This document shows positions 43,987 to 52,715 of a DNA stretch of 64,000 nt, piece after piece (position 1 is the stretch's first letter; the number at the start of each line of letters is the position of its first letter). The notes below the pieces were generated by a model. It ran no database searches. It was not told the origin of the DNA and saw only the letters and a list, made by a program, of their open reading frames with translations. A program made the position numbers and the translations under genes. The DNA is from CAYTGM01 sp964437365 (GTDB lineage: Bacteria; Sumerlaeota; Sumerlaeia; SLMS01), in contig CAYTGM010000010.1 in assembly GCA_964437365.1 (NCBI GenBank), positions 1-64,000 on the forward strand. The letters run 5' to 3'.

Positions 43987-44180
43987 TTTCGAACAGGAGA
44001 GTGATGGGGAATCCTTTGAAATCTGATGATACCCGCTGCTGGGCGAAGCAACCTTGTTAGTACAAGGACAAGAAAATAGAGCTGAGCGAAGCCGATGACG
44101 AGCCCCCCGCCGCGATGGTATTTCATTGCTTTTCGATCTATAAAGGACGCTCTTCTTTTGATTCTCTTGAGAACACTCAT
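43983..44180 (-). CDS. Small single-pass membrane protein upstream of the MocR gene
   Basis: Protein of 65 aa with a basic N-terminus (SVLKRIKRRASFIDRKAMKY), one membrane helix (LVIGFAQLYFLVLVLTRLL) and a basic tail. A strong ribosome site, GAGGAGA, sits eight bases before the ATG at 44180, and its stop overlaps the MocR start by four bases, so it is very likely a translated gene in the same transcript. I recognise no family. Confidence 0.6.
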   Translation of the reverse strand: MSVLKRIKRRASFIDRKAMKYHRGGGLVIGFAQLYFLVLVLTRLLRPAAGIIRFQRIPHHSPVRK

Positions 44181-44297
44181 GGTAGTTCTCCTCTCGTTGA
44201 TTTCCATCAACGGTAGGGGAAAGACGGTGTTCCGTACAGATCCAATTTCAGAGAAAAGTAACCAAACAGTTCGCTCTTATGTCAAACTGTTATGGAG

Positions 44298-44323
44298 AAA
44301 AAAGGCAAACAGTTGGCTGTTTG
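44298..44323 (-). terminator. Intrinsic terminator of the nitroreductase gene
   Basis: Read on the minus strand, CAAACAG-CCAA-CTGTTTG (44323 to 44306) is followed by CC and six T. It lies 55 bases after the nitroreductase stop. A longer 11-bp stem (44336-44346 with 44353-44363) lies between the stop and this hairpin and may act in tandem. Confidence 0.65.
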
Positions 44324-44378
44324 TATGATGAGAGAGAGGATGAGGTGTGGAAACCTCATCCTCAGCTGGTTATTCGGA

Positions 44379-44984
44379 TCAGGAGAATTTGTCGCGTATC
44401 ACAACTTCATCGTAGGAGAGTTGTCCAGGACGCGGCCATGGCTCTTTCGTGCCTTTTCCAACGGCAATCATGAAGGAGATCACGTGATCTTCGGGCAGGT
44501 TGATAATTTTCGCGACCGCATCGAAATCAAACCCGTCCATGGGGCATGATTCATAGCCCATGGCTTTCGCTGCAAGCATGATGGTCTGTCCAGCAAGACC
44601 GCAGGAACGCATAACTTCGTCGCGCTGAACCTGAGGCTTATCGCGGTAATAGCCATCAATTGCTGGGACGAGCATGTCCTGTACTTCCTGTGGGGCATTT
44701 ACCCAGAGCCTTGCTGGATCTTTCTGCCAGATCTGGGCGTCGCCTGTCATGACTATAAGTATAGATGCGTCGGTGACCTGTGCCTGTCCCCACGCGACTT
44801 CCTTGATTTGCTGACGAACTTCGGGGTCGCGCACCACGACAAAGCGCCAGTGTTGAAGATTAAAGGCTGTAGGGGTGAGCATCGCGAGATTGAGAAGTTT
44901 CTTTTCTTCTTCTTCGCTCATTTCATGTTCAGGGTCATAATGCTTGAATGATCTGCGGCTTTCGATGGTCTTGATGGTATCCAT
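44379..44984 (-). CDS. Nitroreductase family protein
   Basis: FMN-dependent oxidoreductase of about 201 aa. Family features are the N-terminal IESRRSFKHYDP, with FMN-phosphate-binding R-R-S, then LTPTAFNLQHWRFVVVRD, GLAGQTIMLAAKAMGYESCPMDGF and the C-terminal MIAVGKGTKEPWPRP. Substrate is unknown; these enzymes reduce nitro compounds or quinones with NAD(P)H. ATG at 44984 matches the usual start of the family; an in-frame ATG at 45002 is possible. A terminator follows, so it is monocistronic. Confidence 0.9.
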   Translation of the reverse strand: MDTIKTIESRRSFKHYDPEHEMSEEEEKKLLNLAMLTPTAFNLQHWRFVVVRDPEVRQQIKEVAWGQAQVTDASILIVMTGDAQIWQKDPARLWVNAPQEVQDMLVPAIDGYYRDKPQVQRDEVMRSCGLAGQTIMLAAKAMGYESCPMDGFDFDAVAKIINLPEDHVISFMIAVGKGTKEPWPRPGQLSYDEVVIRDKFS

Positions 44985-45002
44985 TATAGACTGTAACTCC
45001 AT

Positions 45003-45591
45003 GTGATTTTGAGACTTGCGGTTTTCTGAGCCTTTTTTGTACCGACTGAAACTTGCCTTTCAGGTTGAATATTGAATGAACGAAATGAATGTAGGTGCCA
45101 ATACTTGATTCATATGGCCTGATATACTTTTCCTATCAGGAGGAGAGGAAAAGCCTGTTGTTTCATGGTCAAAAGATAGATCTTCTTACGACCAATTGTT
45201 TATAGGAGAAACAAAAAGTTCGTTCGATCCTGCTTGACAGAGAGGGCTCAGATTCGGAGCAAGGGAGTCTTGTGGTGGGAATACCGCGAAGCCAAACATG
45301 CGTGGAGTGTTTACTTACTCTCTCAAATTGAATTGAATTCTACAGTATCAGCAAGAGTCTCTAATTGGGAATTCTATCTCTCATTTCTAGACTTTGAAGA
45401 TCAGCTGCTAGATTGTAGTGTCGATTGACTTGAGCGAGAATGACTAAGCTACACGTAAGAACAGGGTTTTTGAGATTCACGTAAAAAAAATGTCTCAAAA
45501 CGAAAGATTCTGGTTGGAACTGTGCTACTCCCCCCAAAATAAAAGATTACCGATTCTAGGAAACCCAGGAAACTAAGGAGAAACAAAAGAA
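45003..45591. other. Long (589 bp) intergenic/leader region
   Basis: No credible gene: the only frame, from a TTG at 45234 (64 codons), has no ribosome site at the right distance. The string AGGAGAAACAAAA occurs at about 45207 and again as the real ribosome site at about 45578, suggesting an old duplication of the leader. No promoter stands out clearly. The region probably contains the control signals of the secreted-protein gene that follows. Confidence 0.4.
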
Positions 45592-46698
45592 ATGAAAACC
45601 CTGCTCAAGATGCTCGCAGTAGCATTATTGATCCCTGTCCCCGCTCTCGCTCAGTATGGTGAGCCTTTCCAAGAGGAAGGCGGCCTCATTGTCATGGAAA
45701 TGGAGAGTTCCGACTATCAAGGAACTAATTGGAACTTGAAATCAGACGAAGGTGCTGGAAACGGTACCTATCTCGAATGGGAAGGTGGAGATTACTTCTT
45801 CAGTCCCGGACCTGCTGAAACTGGCCACGTGTATTTTCCAATTCTAGTCACAGACGGCGGAGAGTATAACGTACGCTTTCACTCACGAAGATTTGGGGGA
45901 GCGCCTGACCTCAATAACGATGTTTGGTTCGCAAAAGATATTAACGAATCATTCGAAAAGATTTATTCCAACGGTAACTTTAATTTCCGTTGGGGTTGGA
46001 ACACTGTAAACGAGGAAGCGAATCACAGCGATGAGAGAATTACACTTTCTCCAGGTGAACATGTCCTCGTACTATCTGGTCGCTCTAATGGATTCCAAAT
46101 TGACCGTATCGTTCTCTATCGCGATAATGTTGCAGACCCCTTAAACCTTAGCAACCCTGAGAGCCCGCGGGGACCTCAGGTAGACAATGAATTCGAAATC
46201 GTTGAAGATCCAAATGGTTTCTCTCTCATTCAGCTTCCAAGCCTTGGTGATGTAGGTGGTCAGTTCGTTCAGGGCGAAGGATACAAGCTTGGTCCTGTCC
46301 TTGATCCAGGCGTTGTTTCTTTCGCTTCTGTTGAAAAGCTTCACGATGAGCTTGAGCTCCGGCCTAACCAGCTTTATGAAATTAAGTTTTTCATTAGATC
46401 TTCTACAAACAACCGTCCTACAAACCCTGTGATTCGCACTCGTGTTAACGATTCTTCCTTTCAGTCATCAAAGGTCTTCGCCGTTGAACCAATCCTTGGT
46501 CGTAACGCTGAAATGACGCCTGCTACTGATGATTTAAAAGAGTATCGCACATTCTACTGGGTTGATCCTCTGCTCGCTGACACAGAACTTCTTCTCGCTG
46601 TAGATTACCTCTACCTTCCGGGTCTTGGAATGGATCCAAACGTGATTCTGACAATCGAGCGCGTTGAAGTTAACCTTGTTGAGAATAACTACCAGTAA
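45592..46698 (+). CDS. Secreted beta-rich protein, carbohydrate-binding-like N-terminal half
   Basis: Protein of 368 aa with a clear signal peptide (MKTLLKMLAVALLIPVPALAQ). Residues about 30-180 follow the pattern of CBM6/CBM35-like beta sandwiches: GLIVMEMESSDYQG, GNGTYLEWEGGDYF, HVYFPILVTDGGEYNVRFHS and FQIDRIVLYRD. The second half (about 200-365) is another beta-rich unit without known match, with LRPNQLYEIKFFIRSS. There is no catalytic motif. A strong ribosome site (AAGGAG) and a strong terminator suggest high expression as a single-gene unit. It could be a structural or sugar-binding surface protein. Confidence 0.75.
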   Translation: MKTLLKMLAVALLIPVPALAQYGEPFQEEGGLIVMEMESSDYQGTNWNLKSDEGAGNGTYLEWEGGDYFFSPGPAETGHVYFPILVTDGGEYNVRFHSRRFGGAPDLNNDVWFAKDINESFEKIYSNGNFNFRWGWNTVNEEANHSDERITLSPGEHVLVLSGRSNGFQIDRIVLYRDNVADPLNLSNPESPRGPQVDNEFEIVEDPNGFSLIQLPSLGDVGGQFVQGEGYKLGPVLDPGVVSFASVEKLHDELELRPNQLYEIKFFIRSSTNNRPTNPVIRTRVNDSSFQSSKVFAVEPILGRNAEMTPATDDLKEYRTFYWVDPLLADTELLLAVDYLYLPGLGMDPNVILTIERVEVNLVENNYQ

Positions 46699-46725
46699 TT
46701 CTTAAACAACAACTTAGAGTTACCC

Positions 46726-46755
46726 GGCCGCCTCAGAAATTGAGGCGGCCTTTTT
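46726..46755 (+). terminator. Strong intrinsic terminator
   Basis: Perfect 10-bp stem GGCCGCCTCA (46726-46735) with TGAGGCGGCC (46741-46750), a 5-base loop and five T directly after. It lies 28 bases past the stop of the secreted-protein gene. Confidence 0.92.
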
Positions 46756-46839
46756 CATTTCAAGGCATTTTTGACTAGCAACATATAGAAACATCCATAA
46801 GTCTTCGAGTTACTCTTGAAAAAACGGGATTGGTTGAAA

Positions 46840-48441
46840 ATGAAAAGTTCAAAGAATTACTCGCTTGGAATCTGTTTCGGTGCAGCCGGCGTACTGAGTC
46901 TGTCAGGGTGTGCGATGATTCAGTCCTCACTCGACGGTGATTCCGTTGAGGCTATTTCTTTAGAAGTAATGAGGAGTGGACCTGGATACGTTATTGTCAA
47001 AGGAACGGCAGAAGTCATGGGAGATGGCCTAAAGGATGCAGCTGTAGAATGGCGTCACAATGGCTCTGAAAAGTTAAGGGTAGACAAAGAACAAGTTATT
47101 GCCGGTGAGATCATCACCTCGGAACATGGTCTCGAGGTCCCGAACGGCGAAAGCGCGATCTCTTTTCTCATCGAAGACGAAGACCAAACTGTGGCGCGAA
47201 CTCTGATGAGATTATACGGCCAGGAAACGACGGGAACTCCTCCAACAATTGAAGGTAACTTTGACGACTGGAATGATCCAACCACCGTTAGAGTATTCCC
47301 TGAGAAAAATGGTCTCTCTTTATCACCGCTTTCTCTAAGTACTGAGATTGAACGCATCCACCTGATGACTCTCTGGGCTGAGGATCAGGTCTTTCTCGGG
47401 CAACGTATAGAATGGAAAGAGAATCAGATCCCGGAGTCACCAGAGAACTACGAATTTAAGTATACCTTCGGTGAAGGGAAAAGCGCCTCCATCGTCACTG
47501 TACAGCTTTCATCTGATGAAAATGCAGATGCAGTTCTGGAATACCAGTCGGTTAGCCTTCCACTTGAAGTTGGTATTTCCGAAGAAGAGGGCGGATCAAC
47601 ATTCATTGAACTTGCTTTTGATCGAGACTATCTTTCCTTTGAAAATGAAATTCACCAACTCTTCCCCTGGGATTTCGAAGTTCTAAGCACTAGCCTGGGG
47701 TCACTCTCAGATGAACCGCTTCTTCTTTTCTCCAGATCGACAACAACCAAGGATCGAAGTGAATCCTACGCATATATTCTCCCCGACCCATCTACCAAGA
47801 CAAGGTCCGGAAGGACGCAGCTTCAAGGCGGCAAAACTGATGTGGAATATGCCGACCAGCCCTCCACAGACCCTGCCGACCGCACGCCTCTACCCGTTGA
47901 ATACCTTGAGCATGCGACATATTTACCTGAGGGAATGGAGTTAGTTGTCCCGTTTGACGCATCTCATGATATTTCAAATGGCTATGGGTTTGAAAGCGGA
48001 GGCTGGACACATCAGACAATCGCCAATGAAGCCAGTGCGAATGATTTCTTTGCCCTCGATTTTGGAATGCCCATCGGAGTTCCGATTCTTGCGGCGGCTC
48101 CTGGTCGTATCATCACTTCGAACCTGCGCGGTGATTCATACGGAAACTACATGGTGATCGATCATGGCGGTGGCTATCATTCAATCTATGCACACCTTGA
48201 TTCGTTGGAGTATTACGTGGATAAAGGTGAGCCAGAAATCTATGTGGAGGCAGGTCAAGTGATCGGTAAATCTGGTAAGACAGGTACCAGTGCTCCTCAT
48301 CTTCACTTCGCCGTTCACAAGAATTCCCGGATCAGCCATAGTGGAGCTGATGTCGGCGGACTCTCTGTCGTTCCTGAGCCTATGGGAGGTCTCTACGGTT
48401 TGCGAGAAGGGCATGAACTGACCGGAAAAGCGGCTCCTTGA
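46840..48441 (+). CDS. Lipoprotein with C-terminal M23 peptidase domain
   Basis: Protein of 533 aa with a lipoprotein signal (VLSLSGC). The middle (about 150-300) contains IEGNFDDWND and strands like a CBM9/DOMON-type domain. The C-terminal M23 (LytM) domain has NDFFALDFGMPIGVPILAAAPG, VIDHGGGYHSIYAHL and the zinc/catalytic H-x-H in SAPHLHFAV. The usual first ligand, HxxxD, is read here as F-x-x-L-D, so the His side of that pair is replaced or supplied from further upstream (an HQT lies 14 residues before). It may be active on peptidoglycan cross-bridges, or be a degenerate scaffold. ATG at 46840 is preferred; a TTG at 46816 is in frame. Confidence 0.83.
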   Translation: MKSSKNYSLGICFGAAGVLSLSGCAMIQSSLDGDSVEAISLEVMRSGPGYVIVKGTAEVMGDGLKDAAVEWRHNGSEKLRVDKEQVIAGEIITSEHGLEVPNGESAISFLIEDEDQTVARTLMRLYGQETTGTPPTIEGNFDDWNDPTTVRVFPEKNGLSLSPLSLSTEIERIHLMTLWAEDQVFLGQRIEWKENQIPESPENYEFKYTFGEGKSASIVTVQLSSDENADAVLEYQSVSLPLEVGISEEEGGSTFIELAFDRDYLSFENEIHQLFPWDFEVLSTSLGSLSDEPLLLFSRSTTTKDRSESYAYILPDPSTKTRSGRTQLQGGKTDVEYADQPSTDPADRTPLPVEYLEHATYLPEGMELVVPFDASHDISNGYGFESGGWTHQTIANEASANDFFALDFGMPIGVPILAAAPGRIITSNLRGDSYGNYMVIDHGGGYHSIYAHLDSLEYYVDKGEPEIYVEAGQVIGKSGKTGTSAPHLHFAVHKNSRISHSGADVGGLSVVPEPMGGLYGLREGHELTGKAAP

Positions 48442-48551
48442 TCGATCTATTTTTTATGATCGATAGTTGACATGGTACGGGGCGAGGGGAGAGGAGTTGC
48501 TTCTACTTATGCTTTTATTTCGAGCATTCTTCGGGAGCTTCCAGAACTACC

Positions 48552-51500
48552 ATGTCGCAAAGTCAGTCCTTCGTTCATCTTGGCGCGAGAAGCGATGCCA
48601 GTTTCGGCGATTCGATCGCTCAAATCGATGAACTTTGCTGGGAAGCTTCAAAAGACGAGCAAGGCTATCTTGCACTGACAGATGTCAATACGCTCGCTCA
48701 AGCACCGGCTTTTTCTACAGCGGCTGCCCGCGCTGGCTTGAGACCCATTTTTGGCGCCGAAGTTTTTCACCTTCCACTCGGCGAGCATCAATACAGGGGA
48801 AAGGTTCACCGAGTGCGACTCCTTGTGGAGTCAGAGGCCGGCTGGAGAAACCTTCTCAGCATCGTCAATGAAGCACGCCAGGAAGCAAATCCGAGCAGAC
48901 CTCCTTATATACGATTTGAGACAATCCTGACCCGTCTCCAGGGTCTTCTTCTACTAACAGGCGGAAATGATGGAGAACTCGCCTCTCACCTTCTTAATCA
49001 AGACATCGACAAGACGGAAAGTTTTCTCCAGACGTGCCTCGATGCGACCGACTCATCGCGCGTATTTGTTGAGATCCCCAATCCAGAAACCTCGCCAAAG
49101 CAGCTTCCATTACTCCTGAATCAAGTTGCCGATCACCTTTCACTCTATCCAGTGGCGGTTCCAACAATCAGAGCAGCCCAGTCTAATGACGATCCTTTAT
49201 TTCTTCTCTCTCGAGACGTTGAGAAGAGAAACTGCAAGCCAACACTGAAAGAGTATATTAAACCCCTCAAGAAAAGAGAGTTTCTGAAAAGTCGTCATCA
49301 GGTAGCGCAGGCTTATAAAGGCTATGAAACTGCTCTCACAGCTTCGCTGGCCATCGCCGAGTATTGTTCAAACTTTCAACTGCCTAATGCAGAGAGACGT
49401 TTTCCTGTCAGCAATTTCTGTCGAGGTGTTGATGCAGAATCATATATCTGGAACAACGCGTTCAGTAAAGCCACCGAACGCTATGGTGAACTCTCTAATC
49501 GTTACAAGGAGCGACTTAACCGTGAGTATCGTGAGATAGTCGATGCAGGCCTTGCTCCAGCGATTATTGCTTTGGTTCGACTGAACGACGAGCTGGAACG
49601 TTTTGGTGTACAGAGAGGTCCTGGCGCGGGAATTTTCACGAACTCAATGATAGCTTCTCTCCTCGGTATCACCCAATTGGACCCCCTTAGATTTGACCTA
49701 CCGTTCGAACTCCCCGCGGGACTTGGCAGCGGATCCTTTCCATTGCTTGAAATGTCTATACCTGAGAACCAGGAAAAACAGGCCGTTCAAGCCCTGAAAG
49801 TCTTATTCGAAAACCAGGTACTTCCTGTGGGCGAGTGGAAACCGTGGAAAGCAAATCAGTATCTGGATTTCTTCCAGCGAGGAAACGAAAAGGGAAAAGG
49901 TTCGAGTCAGCTTGCTAAGGATTCAGGCTATCTTGAATCACTCGAGGAAAGTAGAAAGTCCTCTGGTGGCTATCTGCCCGATGCGGAACAGCGTGTTGAC
50001 AGCCCAAGCGTGCTGGGCTGGCTTGCTGGCAGGATGGAGGGTCGTCTTAAAGAAATTGGGACGAAAAAAGGAATCTATACATTTTCTGTCGATGGAATAC
50101 ATCGATATTTGCCAACGCGACATCGTCTGGCCCAGGAAACCTCGAAAGATATTGTAAGCGAATGGGGCGAGGAAGAGCTTGGTCGTCTCAGATTCGGACG
50201 TATCAAGTTCCAGCATTCAGCGATGCTTGATCTGATCGGCGAAGCCACGGAAAACGTCCGTCAGCAGGGACAGATTGATTATTCCCCAGAGAGAACCCGG
50301 GCTGATGACCCAGCAACCTACCGCCTCTTGCGAGAAGGATTAACTCTCGGAATACCTCCACTTGAAAAACCGCTGATTCGCCGTGTCTTAAGAGTTGATC
50401 AGCCTTCAAGCCTTCATGAACTGATCGATATTCTCCTGAAGCGTGCTAAACTGGATGACAAGAGGGAAGAGCTGGGTTTCTCAACGCTTTTGCTTTGTCA
50501 TGTATGTGCGGCCATCAAGGCACACCATCCAAAAGCATTCTATGCTGCTGCATTGACGCAGGCCTCCAAGAACAAGGAGAGGCTCGCCTGCCTTCTTGAA
50601 GAGGTCTCTCGACGAAAAATCCCCATCGCTGATCTGGACATTAATTACAGCGAATACAAGTGGCGTGTCGAAAGAGATTATATACGTCCAGGAATGATCT
50701 TCGTCCAGTCAATCCGCGAAGCTTCTGGAAAAGAGATTATGGCTAAGCGCCAGGAAATGCACTTTACCGATCTTGCAGATTTTCTGCGCCGTCTTGAAAA
50801 AGGTAAGTTGAAGGCACACCAGTTTCAGGACCTGGCATTCGCAGGAGCCTTCGACAATTTCACAGGCAATAGAATAGAAGTGATGAAACAGGTTGAGGAA
50901 CTCTACCCCATCCTTGGTGGAAAGAGAAACAGCCAAGAGCCCTCCGATGAACTGGCTTTCTTTGATAGAGATGGAAGTTGGTGGCTTCAGGAAAACATCT
51001 CTCAAGACGAGAAGAATCCTTTAACTCCCCAGGAGCCTGAGCCATCCCAGCTCTGGGAAGATGAAGAGCGTGCTTGTGGTTTCAGTATACACCGGGTTCT
51101 TGTTGAAGAAGAACAGCAATACCTGAAGAATGCCAATGTACAGATCCTCGAGAGAATTTCTGTAAAAACGCAAAAGAAACGTGTCTCTTTAATTGGTCAC
51201 CTGGGCCAGATAGAAAGTTCTCACCACCAACAGGATCAATGGTTCTTCGATATAAACGGTTGTCTTGTCTCACTTGATGCCGAGTTATTCACGGCCATTG
51301 AAGAAAAGAAAATGCGAGGACGTATAGTCCTTGTTAGTGGCGTACTTTCGCGTGAACCCTTTCAGTGGACCATGAAGCTTGAGAGAATCGAACTGTTAAC
51401 GGAGAGTATGTCTGAACATAAAGCTTCGGAGTTTCTGACACTCGACCTGAGCGAGCTTCCTATCGAACTTGTCAAAAATGTCTACCAGGTGGTTAAAAGG

Positions 51501-51755
51501 TTCCCTGGGGACTTGCCGATCCAGATGAAGTGGGTTCCTCTCAAGGGTCCACGCGTATATAGCAAGATTGCTCATGCAAAGATGACTCTTTGCCCCCAAT
51601 TGAAGGTCGAACTTGATCAACTTCTTGGAGATCGATGGAGCACAACTCTCGCTCAAGGCGAGAAGCGTGAGAGTCCGCGGCGCTCGGTCTTCAGGCAGGG
51701 CTATGACATGAGTTCCAAAGCTGTCAGAAAGCTTACGGGACTTCTTTCACACTAA
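48552..51755 (+). CDS. DnaE2-like DNA polymerase III alpha paralogue, predicted catalytically dead
   Basis: Protein of 1067 aa collinear with error-prone DnaE2/ImuC. The PHP-like start has HLGARS where active domains have HxHS (G11, R13), and TDVNTLAQ. The palm motif RGPGAGIFTNSMIASLLGITQLDPL (355-379) is recognisable, but the PDxDxDF motif is PLLEMSI (397-403), losing the first Asp. The third Asp motif, KVDVLALGML in DnaE2, is IKFQHSAML, with Q554. The fingers are missing: LGIPPLEKPLIRRVLR...IDILLKRA (600-632) is followed directly by GFSTLLLCHVCAAIKAHHPKAF, skipping roughly 130 residues. HhH (about 750-770) and OB-fold (about 875-945) regions remain. Clamp-motif position reads SDELAFF (798-804). 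Likely a structural DNA-binding protein. No imuA or imuB nearby. Confidence 0.85.
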   Translation: MSQSQSFVHLGARSDASFGDSIAQIDELCWEASKDEQGYLALTDVNTLAQAPAFSTAAARAGLRPIFGAEVFHLPLGEHQYRGKVHRVRLLVESEAGWRNLLSIVNEARQEANPSRPPYIRFETILTRLQGLLLLTGGNDGELASHLLNQDIDKTESFLQTCLDATDSSRVFVEIPNPETSPKQLPLLLNQVADHLSLYPVAVPTIRAAQSNDDPLFLLSRDVEKRNCKPTLKEYIKPLKKREFLKSRHQVAQAYKGYETALTASLAIAEYCSNFQLPNAERRFPVSNFCRGVDAESYIWNNAFSKATERYGELSNRYKERLNREYREIVDAGLAPAIIALVRLNDELERFGVQRGPGAGIFTNSMIASLLGITQLDPLRFDLPFELPAGLGSGSFPLLEMSIPENQEKQAVQALKVLFENQVLPVGEWKPWKANQYLDFFQRGNEKGKGSSQLAKDSGYLESLEESRKSSGGYLPDAEQRVDSPSVLGWLAGRMEGRLKEIGTKKGIYTFSVDGIHRYLPTRHRLAQETSKDIVSEWGEEELGRLRFGRIKFQHSAMLDLIGEATENVRQQGQIDYSPERTRADDPATYRLLREGLTLGIPPLEKPLIRRVLRVDQPSSLHELIDILLKRAKLDDKREELGFSTLLLCHVCAAIKAHHPKAFYAAALTQASKNKERLACLLEEVSRRKIPIADLDINYSEYKWRVERDYIRPGMIFVQSIREASGKEIMAKRQEMHFTDLADFLRRLEKGKLKAHQFQDLAFAGAFDNFTGNRIEVMKQVEELYPILGGKRNSQEPSDELAFFDRDGSWWLQENISQDEKNPLTPQEPEPSQLWEDEERACGFSIHRVLVEEEQQYLKNANVQILERISVKTQKKRVSLIGHLGQIESSHHQQDQWFFDINGCLVSLDAELFTAIEEKKMRGRIVLVSGVLSREPFQWTMKLERIELLTESMSEHKASEFLTLDLSELPIELVKNVYQVVKRFPGDLPIQMKWVPLKGPRVYSKIAHAKMTLCPQLKVELDQLLGDRWSTTLAQGEKRESPRRSVFRQGYDMSSKAVRKLTGLLSH

Positions 51756-51783
51756 TCCATCTGCAAGTCAGAGACATTCTATC

Positions 51784-52710
51784 TTAACTGTGATACTTGT
51801 TGCGGAAGTGAGTTTCAAGTCGGAGCAGGAAACTATACAGATCAAAAGTACCCGAACTATCTTCTACAATCTCGGCAGATGTAGATGTTCGCCCTGCAAG
51901 ACCAGGTCTGGATACATTCAGAAGAAACTGCACAGACTGCCCAATTATTTCTCGAGATGTTCCGAGTGAATCGACAACCTTCCCGAATTCATGAAAGTAG
52001 ACAACACCTTTGTAATGCTCGAGAAGAAAGTCTCTGATCCGCCTTATCTGTGAAGCACTCGCTTGTGTTTCGTCGGGATAGAAGCTTCGATAGGCAAAAG
52101 AGTTTTGCATCAGGCGTAATGTTGGGTTTCTTCCTCCCAAATGAATATCAATGACGAACTGACTGTCTAATCGACGACTCTCGATAGAATGACCGATATC
52201 GCCCGCAAGCATTCCTCGGCTTTGCTTTTGGAGTGTTCTCCTTGTGGTAACTTCACCACTGACAATACACAGGACCTTATTACGTGGAACTTCAAACGAC
52301 TTTCCACTGATATCTGTAAACACAAGTTCTTTGGAATCACTATCAAGTTCGGAGATATAGACAATATCATGAGCCTTCATGTCATTGTCGGAGAAATAAA
52401 AACCAAAGAATTTGACGGCCCTCAACCAGGAAGCCCATTCATCGGCCTTCCGTTCAAGGGACTCTCTTCGCATCACTCTCGGGGCGGGAACTCTCAGGCG
52501 TTGTTTGGCTGTATAAAGGTCGAGGTGAAAGGCGTTGGCGAATGCCTTCACATATTTTTCATCCGGTAAATTGAAGGTTTTCCCGAGAACAACATAGTAA
52601 CCGTTGTCTCTCTCCTTGTTGGCCACTGCATCAGCAACAACAGCGTAATCTTCTGGGTTCTTACTTAACCCCCTCAGCCTCTCGAGTCCCTGTTCATTCG
52701 AATCGGCCAT
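51784..52710 (-). CDS. Hypothetical protein, unknown family
   Basis: Soluble protein of 308 aa without signal or membrane segments. The N-terminal 75 residues (NGYYVVLGKTFNLPDEKYVKAFANAF..LYTAKQRLR) look like a small alpha/beta module. The middle has a beta hairpin with SGKSFEVPRNKVLCIVSGEV and the C-terminus a helical part (RIRDFLLEHYKGVVYFHEF). No catalytic motif is recognised. It lies five bases after the GT87-like membrane protein gene and is the last gene of a four-gene minus-strand operon. Confidence 0.65.
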   Translation of the reverse strand: MADSNEQGLERLRGLSKNPEDYAVVADAVANKERDNGYYVVLGKTFNLPDEKYVKAFANAFHLDLYTAKQRLRVPAPRVMRRESLERKADEWASWLRAVKFFGFYFSDNDMKAHDIVYISELDSDSKELVFTDISGKSFEVPRNKVLCIVSGEVTTRRTLQKQSRGMLAGDIGHSIESRRLDSQFVIDIHLGGRNPTLRLMQNSFAYRSFYPDETQASASQIRRIRDFLLEHYKGVVYFHEFGKVVDSLGTSREIIGQSVQFLLNVSRPGLAGRTSTSAEIVEDSSGTFDLYSFLLRLETHFRNKYHS

Positions 52711-52715
52711 TAAAT

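Noticed and set aside
45234..45428. 64-codon frame upstream of the secreted protein gene
   Set aside because: TTG start without a ribosome site at usable distance, and no recognisable protein features.
48552..51755. Annotation as an active DNA polymerase III alpha subunit
   Set aside because: The palm aspartates, the fingers region and the PHP metal ligands are absent, so polymerase or exonuclease activity is not supported.
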